From assembly GCF_008801475.1 (NCBI RefSeq), contig NZ_VZPP01000007.1, forward strand, positions 310,001 through 374,000: DNA of 64,000 nucleotides. The letters run 5' to 3'. The DNA comes from Pseudomonas moorei (lineage in GTDB: Bacteria; Pseudomonadota; Gammaproteobacteria; Pseudomonadales; Pseudomonadaceae). This document shows, in pieces, positions 51,431-60,710 of this stretch. The notes under the pieces were generated by a model. That model searched no databases, was not told where the DNA came from, and worked only from the letters and a program-made list of their open reading frames with translations. A program made the position numbers and the translations under genes. Each line of letters begins with the position of its first letter. Position 1 is the stretch's first letter.

Positions 51431-53371
51431 TCAGGCTTTGGGGGCCGTGCGTTTGTTGACGGGCGATGTCTTGCGCTTGGCCGGTTTACGCTTGTTTTTC
51501 CAGGGCGTCGCGCCACGTCCGGCAGGGCTGGCCGGGCCGCTGATGGTCAGGCTCAGGCCGGCGCAACGGGCCACTTGCTTGCTCATCCACGCCGCCTGTT
51601 TGGTGACGAATTCTTCAAGACTCATTTCGCCGCTCTGCACCATGTCCAGCGCCTGCTCCCAGATCGCCGTGGTACCAGGATCGGCAATCGCCCGCGGCAC
51701 TGCATCGATCAGGCTGAAAGCGGCAGGTGTGGCGGCCAGCGCCTTGCCGTTCTTGACCAGGTACCCACGGTCGAGCAGGCCCTGGATGATCGAGGCGCGG
51801 GTCGCTTCGGTGCCGATGCCGGTGGTGTCCTTGAGCTTTTGCTTGAGCAGCGGATCTTCCACCAGTTTGGCAACGTTCTTCATCGCCTTGATCAGATCGC
51901 CTTCGGTGAAAGGTTTGGGCGGTTGGGTCCAGAGGTCCTTGAGCTGCACGTTGGCCACCGCGCACTCAATGCCTTCCATGAGGTTGGGCAGCGTTTGCGG
52001 GGCCGGTGCTTCACGGCCCCTGGCCGGGGCAAGTGCTTCGGGCAGTGCACGTTTCCAGCCGGGCTCGACGATCTGCTTGCCAACGGCACGCAAGGCTTCA
52101 CCGGCGCAGTCGAAGTCGGCCTGGGTACGGTCGTATTCATGATTGGGCAGGAATTGGGCGAGGTAGCGTGCGCGGATCAGGGTGTAGACCGCCCGTTGTT
52201 TGCCCGCCAGTTTTTCCAGGTTCTTTGCGGCGGCGGTGGGGATGATGCCGTGGTGCGCGCTGACCTTGGCATCGTTCCAGGCCCTGGAGCGCCGTTGCGG
52301 TTCGAGGTAATCGTGCAACGCGTTCAGCGCCGGATCGGCCTGACGCAGCGCCGCCAGTATGCCCGGCGCTTCGCTGTGCTGGCTGAGGGGCAAATAGCCG
52401 CAGTCACTGCGCGGGTAGGTGATGACTTTATGGGTTTCGTAGAGCGCCTGGGCGATGTCGAGGGTTTCCTGGGCGCCGAGCCCGAGTTTCTTCGAGCAGA
52501 CTTCCTGCAAGGTGCCGAGGTCGAACGGCAGCGGCGCCACCTCGCGCATGCGCTCGGTGCGCAGCTTGATCACCCGGGCGCTCGCGGCGCCTGTCATCGC
52601 AGCTGCGGCTTGTTGGGCCAGTGCCTGATTCAGGCAGCGCTCCTGATCGTCGCAAACCTCCGAGGCGGCCCGCCATTGCGCGGTGAATGGGGTGCCGTCA
52701 TGCAGCAGCTGTACATCGATGGCCCAGTAAGCGACCGGTACGAAGTTGGCGATGCTGCGATCGCGATCCACCACCAGGCGCAAGGTCGGCGTTTGTACGC
52801 GACCGACCGGCAATACGCCCTGATAGCCGGACTGGCGACCCAGCAGGGTGAACAGCCGACTCATGTTCATGCCGATCAGCCAGTCGGCCCGGGAACGCCC
52901 CAGCGCCGAATGGTAAAGGCTGAAGGTTTCGGCGCCCGGCTTGAGGGCGGCGAGGGCCTTGCGGATCGAGGCGTCGTCCAGTGCCGACAGCCACAAGCGG
53001 CGGATCGGCCCACGATAACGGCAATGCTCCACCAGTTCCCGGGCGATCATCTCGCCTTCGCGGTCGGCGTCGGTGGCGATGATCAGTTCGTCGGCCTCGC
53101 CGAGCAGGCGTTTGACGGCTTTGTACTGGCTGGCCGTGCGCGGTTTGACGGTCATTTTCCATTTGTCCGGAATGATCGGCAGGTCCGCCAGCACCCAGCG
53201 CTTGTAGCGCGCGTCATAGGCGTCCGGCGGCGCGGTTTCCAGCAGGTGGCCAATGCACCAGGTCACGGTGACGTCTGTTCCCAGCCAGCAGCCATCGCCG
53301 CGGCGCCGCGCGCCGAGCACGGCCGCAATGTCTTTGGCCTGGGAAGGTTTTTCACAGAGGTACAGCCGCAT
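51431..53371 (-). CDS. topB: DNA topoisomerase III
   Basis: A 646-residue type IA topoisomerase. The toprim domain begins MRLYLCEKPSQAKDIA and has ADELIIATDADREGE with the catalytic acidic residues. The active-site tyrosine is in VITYPRSDCGYL. SRLFTLLGRQSGYQGVLPVGRVQTPTL is also conserved. It decatenates DNA. The C-terminal tail is basic (NKRKPAKRKTS). The ATG at 53371 starts the conserved sequence; an ATG two codons before is also possible. It stands alone between REP elements. Confidence 0.95.
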   Translation of the reverse strand: MRLYLCEKPSQAKDIAAVLGARRRGDGCWLGTDVTVTWCIGHLLETAPPDAYDARYKRWVLADLPIIPDKWKMTVKPRTASQYKAVKRLLGEADELIIATDADREGEMIARELVEHCRYRGPIRRLWLSALDDASIRKALAALKPGAETFSLYHSALGRSRADWLIGMNMSRLFTLLGRQSGYQGVLPVGRVQTPTLRLVVDRDRSIANFVPVAYWAIDVQLLHDGTPFTAQWRAASEVCDDQERCLNQALAQQAAAAMTGAASARVIKLRTERMREVAPLPFDLGTLQEVCSKKLGLGAQETLDIAQALYETHKVITYPRSDCGYLPLSQHSEAPGILAALRQADPALNALHDYLEPQRRSRAWNDAKVSAHHGIIPTAAAKNLEKLAGKQRAVYTLIRARYLAQFLPNHEYDRTQADFDCAGEALRAVGKQIVEPGWKRALPEALAPARGREAPAPQTLPNLMEGIECAVANVQLKDLWTQPPKPFTEGDLIKAMKNVAKLVEDPLLKQKLKDTTGIGTEATRASIIQGLLDRGYLVKNGKALAATPAAFSLIDAVPRAIADPGTTAIWEQALDMVQSGEMSLEEFVTKQAAWMSKQVARCAGLSLTISGPASPAGRGATPWKNKRKPAKRKTSPVNKRTAPKA

Positions 53372-53573
53372 AACCATCGTCGTCGATCAGTGTCCGGAGA
53401 GGTGCACAGAATGGCGGGATATGGACTCGGGGGCAATCTTTATCTGTATGGATGTACAGTTAGTGCATTGCGATAATTTGCCTGGGCCGTTCGGCTGCAA
53501 GGCGGTCATGCCTGCCGAATCTGGGTTATACCTGATAAATCGTGGTCTCGGGTCATGGGGCTGCTGCGCAGCC

Positions 53574-53602
53574 CGTCGCGGGCAAGCCACGCTCCCACAG
53601 GG
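53574..53602. repeat. Single REP
   Basis: CGTCGCGGGCAAGCCACGCT and the following CCCACAGGG form one REP half. GGGCTGC-TGC-GCAGCCC (53557-53573) just before it forms a 7-bp stem. No inverted partner is seen between topB and the DUF427 gene. Confidence 0.65.
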
Positions 53603-53630
53603 TCATTCATCGTCGTGAGGAACGCATTCC

Positions 53631-53999
53631 ATGAAAAGCTCCGGTCCCAGCCCTGTCATCACCATCGCCGAGCAGCCCGGTTGCCTGCTGGTGAAATTTC
53701 ACGGAATCCAGGTGGCCGCCTCCTCGCGCGCCCTGGTGATGCTGGAGGCCAATTACCCTCCGGTGTACTACGTTCCGCGAGAGGACATCGACGAGAAATA
53801 TTACGCCCGCACCGATCACACCAGCTATTGCCCGTACAAGGGCGATGCCAGCTATTTCAGCCTGCAGGTGCCGGGGCATGAGGGCGCCAATGCGGTGTGG
53901 AGCTATGAGAATCCCAAGGTGTCTGTCAGGCAGATTGAAAACTACGTGGCGTTTTACCCGGATCAGGTGACGTTCGAGTTGCTTGAAATCGAAGAGTGA
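53631..53999 (+). CDS. DUF427-domain protein
   Basis: A 122-residue protein of the DUF427 family: YYVPREDIDEKY, SYCPYKGDASYFSL (the CPYKG signature) and AVWSYENP. The fold is a small beta barrel of unknown function, sometimes found fused to nucleotidyltransferases. It has GTCGTGAGG upstream at a workable distance. It stands alone, followed by a REPIN and the convergent MHS transporter. Confidence 0.9.
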   Translation: MKSSGPSPVITIAEQPGCLLVKFHGIQVAASSRALVMLEANYPPVYYVPREDIDEKYYARTDHTSYCPYKGDASYFSLQVPGHEGANAVWSYENPKVSVRQIENYVAFYPDQVTFELLEIEE

Positions 54000-54022
54000 T
54001 ATTCACGCTGACTTTCACAATA

Positions 54023-54109
54023 CCTGTAGGAGCGAGCCTGCTAGCGATGGTGTGTCAGTCAACGCGATGACAACTGATACTCCATCGCGAGCAGGCTCGC
54101 TCCTACAGG
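54023..54109. repeat. REPIN between convergent genes
   Basis: CCTGTAGGAGCGAGCCTGCT at 54023 mirrors AGCAGGCTCGCTCCTACAGG ending at 54109. Arms are nearly perfect (CCTGTAGGAGCGAGCC...GCGATGG) with about 31 bp between. Probably also the shared transcript end of DUF427 and the MHS transporter. Confidence 0.85.
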
Positions 54110-54116
54110 TCTTCCC

Positions 54117-55739
54117 TTAATTTTTGTGCAGGTCCACGTTGCGGGTCTCGCGCAAACAGATCATTCCCACCACCAGGCTGACGCCGGTGATCACCACCGG
54201 GTACCACAGCCCGTAGAAGATATCGCCGGTGTACACCACCAACGCAAACGACACCGTCGGCAGAAACCCGCCGAACCAGCCATTGCCGATGTGGTAGGGC
54301 AGGGACATCGAGGTGTAGCGAATGCGTGTCGGGAACAGCTCGACCATCAGCGCTGCCAGCGGCCCGTAGCACATCGCGGAAATGATGATCAGCGCCACGA
54401 TCAGCGCGACGATCATCGGTTTGTTGATCTGCTGCATGTCGGCTTGCTGTGGATAGCCGGCAAGGGTCACGGCACCGCGCAATGCCGCTTCGTCAAATCC
54501 GTCGATCTTCACGTCGCCAACGCTCACTTGCACCGTGCTGCCGGCCGGTGCCACTGCGCTGGAGTAGGGCAAGCCCTGTTTGACCAGGAAGGTTTTGACC
54601 TTGTCGCACGGGCTGTCAAATTTCGCCTTGCCGACCGGGTCGAACTGAAAGGTGCAGGTGGCCGGGTCGGCCAGCACGGTGATCGGTGCCTGACGGCTGG
54701 CCTGGTCGATGGCCGGATTGGCGTAGTGAGCCAGGGATTTGAAGATCGGGAAGTACAGCGCGGTGGCCAGCAGCAGGCCGATCATCAGCACCGGCTTGCG
54801 CCCGACCTTGTCCGACAGCCAGCCGAAGAAGATGAAGAACGGCGCACCAAGGGTCACGCTGACAATCAGCAGGCCGTTGGCGACGGCAGGGTCCATTTTC
54901 AGGAATTGGGTGAGGAAGAACAGCACATAGAACTGCGCGGCGTAGAAGGTCACCGCTTGCCCGGCGTTGATGCTGAACAGGGCGATGAGCACGACCTTGA
55001 GGTTTTCCCATTTGCCGAAGGAGTCGCGGATCGGCGATTGGCAGAGTTTTCCTTCTTCTTTCATTTTCACGAAGGCCGGTGACTCATGCAGGCTCAGGCG
55101 AATCCAGGTCGAGATGCCCAGCAAAATGATCGAAAACAGGAACGGGATGCGCCAGCCCCAGACTTCGAACTGATCGCCCGTGAAGTAGCGGCAACCGAGC
55201 ACCACCAGCAGCGATAACAGCAGGCCAAGGGTGGCAGTCGACTGAATCCAGCTGGTGTGAAAGCCGCGTTTGCCGATGGGCGCGTGCTCTGCGACGTAGG
55301 TCGCGGCGCCGCCGTATTCGCCGCCCAGGGCCAGGCCCTGAAGCATGCGCAGCGCCACGAGAATGATCGGCGCGGCGATGCCGATGCTGGCGTAATTGGG
55401 CAGCAGGCCGACGCAGAAGGTCGCCAGGCCCATGAGGATGATGGTGGCGAGGAAGGTGTATTTGCGTCCGATCATGTCCCCCAACCGGCCGAACACCAGG
55501 GCGCCGAACGGCCTCACGATGAAACCGGCGGCGAAGGCCATCAGGGCGAAGATGAACGCCGTGGTGTCGTTGACCCCGGCGAAGAACTGCTTGCTGATCA
55601 CCGCCGCGAGGGCGCCATAGAGGAAAAAGTCATACCACTCGAAAACGGTTCCGAGCGACGAGGCGAAGATGACTTTCTGGGTGTCCTGGCTGGTACGCGC
55701 GCTGCGCAAGCTTTCCAGGGGCTGAACGTGTTCTGACAT
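54117..55739 (-). CDS. MHS-family (metabolite:proton symporter) MFS transporter
   Basis: A 540-residue transporter. Signatures are SLGTVFEWYDFFLYGALA in helix 1, GRLGDMIGRKYT (motif A, residues 84-95) and LALGGEYGGAATYVAEHAP, as in ShiA/ProP-like proteins. Unlike typical members of about 430 residues it has a soluble insert of about 105 residues (335-441) with two cysteines (C362 and C378), between helices of the second half. The start ATG at 55739 follows GAGGGA. Upstream, across a REPIN, is the GMC oxidoreductase on the same strand. It may import the oxidoreductase substrate. Confidence 0.87.
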   Translation of the reverse strand: MSEHVQPLESLRSARTSQDTQKVIFASSLGTVFEWYDFFLYGALAAVISKQFFAGVNDTTAFIFALMAFAAGFIVRPFGALVFGRLGDMIGRKYTFLATIILMGLATFCVGLLPNYASIGIAAPIILVALRMLQGLALGGEYGGAATYVAEHAPIGKRGFHTSWIQSTATLGLLLSLLVVLGCRYFTGDQFEVWGWRIPFLFSIILLGISTWIRLSLHESPAFVKMKEEGKLCQSPIRDSFGKWENLKVVLIALFSINAGQAVTFYAAQFYVLFFLTQFLKMDPAVANGLLIVSVTLGAPFFIFFGWLSDKVGRKPVLMIGLLLATALYFPIFKSLAHYANPAIDQASRQAPITVLADPATCTFQFDPVGKAKFDSPCDKVKTFLVKQGLPYSSAVAPAGSTVQVSVGDVKIDGFDEAALRGAVTLAGYPQQADMQQINKPMIVALIVALIIISAMCYGPLAALMVELFPTRIRYTSMSLPYHIGNGWFGGFLPTVSFALVVYTGDIFYGLWYPVVITGVSLVVGMICLRETRNVDLHKN

Positions 55740-55838
55740 ATCGGTATCCCTCACAGTGATTGTTTTTGTTGTTCCACTGTCGGCGCCGTCCTTGTGGGCT
55801 GGTGCCGCTACTTCGATGTATCGGATGTACGCGTTTGC

Positions 55839-55951
55839 GCAGGAGCGAGCTTGCTCCGGGCGGCGTTCCGACGATGAACTTCAGAGCGCACATGGGTGTC
55901 AGGTTGTCAGCGTTATCGTTGACGACCATCGCGAGCAGGCTCGCTCCTACA
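55839..55951. repeat. REPIN, one arm degenerate
   Basis: The right arm CCATCGCGAGCAGGCTCGCT ending near 55951 is a good REP; the left one (AGGAGCGAGCTTGCTCCGGG at 55841) is damaged. It lies between the MHS transporter start and the GMC gene end. Confidence 0.65.
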
Positions 55952-55965
55952 GTGTTCGTGTGGAT

Positions 55966-57612
55966 TCACGAGTGTGTGACCCGTTCCTTTGTCTCGGTGA
56001 TGCTCCTTGTGTGGGGGCTGAGGATCAGTTGTGCGGCTTTCTCGGCGATCATCAACGTGGGTGAACAGGTATTGCCCGAAGTGATGCGCGGCATGATCGA
56101 GGCGTCGGCGATGCGCAGGCCGGGGATGCCGTGCACACGCAGTTCGGCATCGACCACGGCGTGCGTGTCGTTGCCCATCCGGCAGGTGCCGACCGGGTGG
56201 AAAATCGTGGTGCCGATCCGGGCGGCGGCTTCGTGCAATTGCTCTTCGCTTTGCAGGCTGTCGCCGGGCAGGTATTCGACCGGATTGAACGCCTTCAGCG
56301 CTGGTGCGGCGACAATGCGCCGGGTCAGGCGAATGGCGTCGGCCGCCACGCGCAAATCCTCTGGATTGCTCAGGTAATTGGGTTGAATCAGTGGTGCCTC
56401 TTGCGGGTTGGCGGAGCGGATTTCGACCCGGCCACGGCTCTGCGGACGCAAGTCGCAGACTGATGCGGTAAAGGCCGGGAACGCATGCAGCGGTTCACCG
56501 AAGCGCTCCAGGGACAGCGGTTGCACGTGGTATTCGAGGTTCGCCGACGTCTGTTCCGGCCCCGAGCGAGCGAAGGCGCCGAGCTGACTGGGCGCCATGG
56601 ACAGCGGGCCGCTGCGGTCATACAGGTAGCGCAGGCCCATGCCCATCTTGCCCCACAGGCTGCCGGCGATCTGGTTCAGGGTACGGGCATTTTGCAGTTT
56701 GTAGATCAGGCGCAGTTGCAGGTGGTCCTGCAGGTTGCCACCCACGCCGGCCAGTTCATGCGCGACGCCGATGCCCAAGCGTTGCAGGAGCGGGCGAGGG
56801 CCGATCCCGGAGCGCTGGAGGATGCTCGGTGAGCCGACGGAGCCAGCGCACAGGATGATTTCCTTGCGGGCCTTGAAGGTCCTGGCCTGATCCTGCCAAC
56901 GGGCGCTGATGGCACTGGCACGGCCGCTTTCCAGCAGCACGCGGTCGACCTCCACGCCGGTCAGTACGGTCAGGTTGGGGCGGTTGCGGATCGGCTTGAG
57001 AAACGCCTTGGCCGCATTCCAGCGGATGCCGGCCTTCTGATTGACTTGGAAGTAGCCGCAGCCTTCGTTGTCGCCCTGGTTGAAGTCATCAATGCTGGCG
57101 ATGCCGCTTTGCTCGGCGGCTCTGCGGAAGGCATCGAGAATCGGCCACGACAGACGCTGGCGTTCGACCCGCCACTCGCCGGCACCGCTGTGAAACGCCG
57201 AGTCGCCGGCAAAGTGGTTTTCGCTCTTCTTGAACAGCGGCAGGACGTCTTGCCAGCTCCAGCCGGGATTACCCTCGGCAGCCCAGCTGTCGTAGTCGGC
57301 CGCCTGGCCGCGCATGTAGATCATGCCGTTGATCGAGCTGCAGCCCCCGAGCACTTTGCCGCGCGGATAGCTCAGGGCACGGCCTTGCAGACCGGGTTGG
57401 GCTTCGGTCTTGAAGCACCAGTCGGTGCGCGGGTTGCCGATGCAGAACAGATAGCCCACGGGGATGTGAATCCACGCATAGTTATCGCGGCCGCCGGCTT
57501 CGAGCAGCAGTACACGGTGCTGCGGGTTGGCCGACAAGCGATTGGCCAGCAAACAACCGGCCGGGCCGGCCCCGACCACGATGTAGTCGTACTCATCAAG
57601 GGAAGTCTGCAT
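55966..57612 (-). CDS. GMC-family FAD oxidoreductase (choline/alcohol dehydrogenase-like)
   Basis: A 548-residue flavoprotein. The FAD-binding start is YDYIVVGAGPAGCLLANRLS, followed by LLLEAGG; PRGKVLGGCSSINGMIYMRG and GSVGSPSILQRSGIGP are the two GMC signatures. The active-site pair lies in HPVGTCRMG and ITSGNTCSPTLMIAEKAA. It oxidises a primary alcohol or similar group to aldehyde. The ATG at 57612 after GAGGTCAGGG is chosen over ATGs at 57624 and 57648. It is divergent from a LysR gene; the MHS transporter follows it. Confidence 0.88.
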   Translation of the reverse strand: MQTSLDEYDYIVVGAGPAGCLLANRLSANPQHRVLLLEAGGRDNYAWIHIPVGYLFCIGNPRTDWCFKTEAQPGLQGRALSYPRGKVLGGCSSINGMIYMRGQAADYDSWAAEGNPGWSWQDVLPLFKKSENHFAGDSAFHSGAGEWRVERQRLSWPILDAFRRAAEQSGIASIDDFNQGDNEGCGYFQVNQKAGIRWNAAKAFLKPIRNRPNLTVLTGVEVDRVLLESGRASAISARWQDQARTFKARKEIILCAGSVGSPSILQRSGIGPRPLLQRLGIGVAHELAGVGGNLQDHLQLRLIYKLQNARTLNQIAGSLWGKMGMGLRYLYDRSGPLSMAPSQLGAFARSGPEQTSANLEYHVQPLSLERFGEPLHAFPAFTASVCDLRPQSRGRVEIRSANPQEAPLIQPNYLSNPEDLRVAADAIRLTRRIVAAPALKAFNPVEYLPGDSLQSEEQLHEAAARIGTTIFHPVGTCRMGNDTHAVVDAELRVHGIPGLRIADASIMPRITSGNTCSPTLMIAEKAAQLILSPHTRSITETKERVTHS

Positions 57613-57732
57613 CCCTGACCTCATGTTGTTGTTCTTGTTGGGATCCATCCTAGTTGTTAGCTTTCGTCAAAAGAATGTTAGTTTTTGCGCAGCTGCTGTT
57701 CGTTTTTAAACACCTGTAAACAAGGATGATTC

Positions 57733-58635
57733 ATGTTCGACTGGAATGACGTGCGGTTTTTTCTCGAATTGCAGCGTAGCGGACGTTTGCTGACCGCTGC
57801 CCGGCGCTTGAACACCACCCACGCCACCGTTGCGCGGCACATCGAGGCCATCGAAAAAAGCCTCGGCACCGCGTTGTTCGTCCAGCATGCGCAGGGCTAT
57901 GAGTTGACGCCGGCCGGCGAAGCGCTGCTCAAGCACGCCGAAGCCATGGAGAACGTCGCGCTGCTGGCCCAGGAAGAAATCACCCAATCCACGGCGCCGC
58001 TGGGCAAGATTCGCGTGGGCGTGACCGAGGGCCTGGGCATCATGTTCCTGGCCAGCCGCATGAATGGCCTGTTCGAGCGCTATCCGGGGCTGGAGGTCGA
58101 ACTGGTGGCGGTGCCGCGCTTTGTCAGCATCCTCAACCGCGAGGCGGAAATCAGTATTCACCTCGAACGCCCGGCCGCCGACATGCTGGTCACGCGCAAA
58201 CTCACCGACTATCGACTGGCGCTGTACGCCAGCCAGGATTACCTCGACCGTTCGCCCGCGCTGCACAGCCGCGAAGACCTGGGCCGGCATGCGTGGATCG
58301 GTTATGTCGACGACTTGCTGTTCAGCCAGGAACTGATGTTCCTCAACAGCTTCTGCCGTAATCCGCGTGTGGTCTTCCACAGCACCAGCGTCATCGCCCA
58401 GCATCAGGCTGCGCGCGCAGGCCTGGGGATCGCGGTGCTGCCGTGTTACATGGCCAGCGCCGACCCCGGCCTGGTGCCGTTGCTGCCGGACGAGAGCATC
58501 CAGCGCAGCTACTGGATCAGCACCCGCCGCGAACTGCACAAATCCGTGCGGTTGCGCGTGTTGTGGGATTACGTGGTGGAAATGTGTGAGCGGGAGCAGG
58601 ACCTGTTGCAGGGGGCCGTCCGCGCCCCCGCGTAG
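57733..58635 (+). CDS. LysR-family regulator
   Basis: A 300-residue regulator. The HTH is FDWNDVRFFLELQRSGRLLTAARRLNTTHATVARH, followed by IEKSLGTALFVQHAQGYELTP, and the effector domain has IRVGVTEGLGIMF. It is divergent from the GMC oxidoreductase with a 120-bp gap and probably controls it and the MHS transporter. The ligand is unknown. The ATG at 57733 begins the conserved N-terminus. Confidence 0.9.
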   Translation: MFDWNDVRFFLELQRSGRLLTAARRLNTTHATVARHIEAIEKSLGTALFVQHAQGYELTPAGEALLKHAEAMENVALLAQEEITQSTAPLGKIRVGVTEGLGIMFLASRMNGLFERYPGLEVELVAVPRFVSILNREAEISIHLERPAADMLVTRKLTDYRLALYASQDYLDRSPALHSREDLGRHAWIGYVDDLLFSQELMFLNSFCRNPRVVFHSTSVIAQHQAARAGLGIAVLPCYMASADPGLVPLLPDESIQRSYWISTRRELHKSVRLRVLWDYVVEMCEREQDLLQGAVRAPA

Positions 58636-58654
58636 TCGGCCCGCAAGACGTTCG

Positions 58655-60040
58655 CTAGGAAGCGCTGAGTGGCCGGGTATCTGGAATCGTCAGGGTCGCG
58701 CGCAATCCGCCTTCAGCCCGATTGGCCAGGGTGATGCGTCCGCCCAGCCGATGGGCAATGGTGTTGACGATCGTCAGCCCCAGTCCCGCGCCATGGGTGT
58801 TTCCGCGACTGTAGAAGCGTTCGAACACCCGTGCGTGGTCCGCTTCGTCGATGCCCGGTCCCTGATCCAGGACACTCAGGGCATAGAAACCATCCGCCTG
58901 ACTCAATTGCACGGTGATGACGCCGTGCTCGGGGGAAAAGTTCGCGGCGTTGGTGATCAGGTTGTTCAACGCGATATCGATGGCGGCGGCGTCGGCGAAG
59001 ACTTTGCAGGGGCGGTCACTGGCTTCGAAGGCCAGTTCCAGATGTTTGCTCAGCAACCAGGGCGTGAGCTCGACCAGGCTGTCGCGCACGCTTTCGGTCA
59101 GGTCGATAGCCTTCAGCGCCGGCGTCTGGGCTTGGGGTTCGAGGCGGGCCATGGTCAGTAACTGGTTGACCAGTCGGCTGGTCCGGTCGACGCCGGCGAT
59201 CAGGAATGCCAGGGATTCACGGCGCTCGTCTTCGGTTCTGGCTTCCATCAGGTTCTGCGCGTGCACCCGCAAGATCGCCAGGGGCGTGCGCATTTCATGG
59301 GCGGCATCGGCAATGAAGCGCCGCTCTCGTCCGAGTACTTCCTGAATCTGCGCCAGCATGCGGTTGAGGGCCGCCTGCATTGGTTCGAGTTCGCTCGGCA
59401 GGGGGGTCAGGTGCAACGGCTCCAGCGAGCCACTGTGACGAGCCCGCAGGGTCTGCGCCATATCGGCCAAGGGTTTGAGGCCCCAACCAATGGCCAGCCA
59501 GACCATCGCCGCCAGCACCAGGCTGCCCACTATGTTCGGCCACAAGGTATGACTCACGATGCGATCCACCAGATCCGCGCGCACGTCGTCGCGCTCACCG
59601 ACCCAGATCCGCAACTCGTTCTGTTTGTCTTCGAGCAGAAATGCGCGCCATTGGCGGTTGTTCAGGTCCACCACATCGCTGAAGCCTGGTGTGGAGGGCG
59701 GCGCAGTGAATGAAGGAGCACTGGCGGTGTGCACCAGCACTTCGCCCTTGCGGTTCCAGACTTGAAAGGCAATCTTGGTTTCATAGGGATGACCATCGAC
59801 CTTTGGCTCGGCTGCGCCCAGGGCCTGGTTGAACGCCTGATACAGTTCGGCGTGCTGCTTGCTGGCCAGTGGCATGCGCATTACGCCTTGCAGCAACCGC
59901 GCGTTCTGGGCCAGTTGCGCGTCATAGACTTCGGCGATTTCATGGTTGCTATCATGCAGGTTGAGCACGCTGATCACGGCGATACCGGTGAGCATCAGGC
60001 CAATGATCAGCGTCAGGGTGCGACGCCGGATCGAAGTCAT
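58655..60040 (-). CDS. Sensor histidine kinase (QseC-like)
   Basis: A 461-residue inner-membrane sensor with two helices (about 9-26 and 168-188), a periplasmic domain of about 140 residues, a HAMP region (GLKPLADMAQTLRARHSG), then the H-box ADAAHEMRTPLAILR with H248. The ATPase domain has the N-box NLITNAANFSP, G1 DQGPGID and G2 GAGLGLTIV. QseC/PmrB-type kinases sense iron, amines or envelope signals. Its start overlaps the regulator stop by 4 bp. Upstream genes in the run suggest it may respond to the state of lipid or iron, an inference from position. Confidence 0.9.
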   Translation of the reverse strand: MTSIRRRTLTLIIGLMLTGIAVISVLNLHDSNHEIAEVYDAQLAQNARLLQGVMRMPLASKQHAELYQAFNQALGAAEPKVDGHPYETKIAFQVWNRKGEVLVHTASAPSFTAPPSTPGFSDVVDLNNRQWRAFLLEDKQNELRIWVGERDDVRADLVDRIVSHTLWPNIVGSLVLAAMVWLAIGWGLKPLADMAQTLRARHSGSLEPLHLTPLPSELEPMQAALNRMLAQIQEVLGRERRFIADAAHEMRTPLAILRVHAQNLMEARTEDERRESLAFLIAGVDRTSRLVNQLLTMARLEPQAQTPALKAIDLTESVRDSLVELTPWLLSKHLELAFEASDRPCKVFADAAAIDIALNNLITNAANFSPEHGVITVQLSQADGFYALSVLDQGPGIDEADHARVFERFYSRGNTHGAGLGLTIVNTIAHRLGGRITLANRAEGGLRATLTIPDTRPLSAS

Positions 60041-60699
60041 CGACGCTCCTCCACCAGATAACCGACACCACGAATGGTGCGGATCAGATCGGTGGAGAAC
60101 TTCTTGCGCAGGTGATGGATGTGCACTTCCAGGGTGTTGCTCTCGGCTTCTTCGTTCCAGCCGTACAGCAATTGCATCAGGTGATCGCGGGTGATCACCC
60201 GGCCGGGTGGCGAGAGCAGTTCGTGCAGCAGCTGGTATTCCTTGGGCGTCAGGGCCACCGGCTCGCCGTTGTAGCTGACTTGCTGGGTGCCAGGGTTCAG
60301 GCTGATACCAGCGTGCTCGATCAGCACCTGGGCGCGGCCGGCGCTGCGCCGCAACAACGCCCGCAGGCGGGCCTTGAGCTCGGCCAGGTCAAAGGGCTTG
60401 ATCAGGTAATCGTCGGCCCCGGCATCCAGCCCGGCAATGCGGTCTTCGGTGGCGTCGCGGGCGGTGAGGATCAGCACCGGCAGGTTCGAGCCGCTGTCAC
60501 GCAGCCGTCGCAGCACTTCGAGGCCGTCCATGCGCGGCAGGCCAAGGTCGAGCACCGCCAGGTCAAAGGATTCACTGAGCAGCGCATGCAAGGCGCTGTT
60601 GCCGTCCTGCAACCAATCCACCGTGTAGCCCTCACGGCTCAGGGCCTGATGGATGCCTTCGCCCAGGGCCACGTCATCTTCAACCAGTAATAAGCGCAC
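60037..60699 (-). CDS. OmpR-family response regulator (QseB-like)
   Basis: A 220-residue regulator. The receiver has D51 (phosphorylated aspartate, LAVLDLGLPRMDG), EDD near the N-terminus, LTARDATEDRIAGLDAGADDYLIKPFD with the conserved threonine and lysine, then a winged helix (LTPKEYQLLHELLSPPGRVITRDHL). It partners the following kinase gene, with an ATGA overlap. The gene lies 11 bp after the helical-repeat protein gene on the same strand, so it may be read from the same transcript. Confidence 0.93.
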   Translation of the reverse strand: MRLLLVEDDVALGEGIHQALSREGYTVDWLQDGNSALHALLSESFDLAVLDLGLPRMDGLEVLRRLRDSGSNLPVLILTARDATEDRIAGLDAGADDYLIKPFDLAELKARLRALLRRSAGRAQVLIEHAGISLNPGTQQVSYNGEPVALTPKEYQLLHELLSPPGRVITRDHLMQLLYGWNEEAESNTLEVHIHHLRKKFSTDLIRTIRGVGYLVEERR

Positions 60700-60710
60700 A
60701 CGGACTCCTG

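Noticed and set aside
51428..53476. 682-codon plus-strand frame opposite topB
   Set aside because: Long only because of GC content; topB has all its motifs on the other strand.
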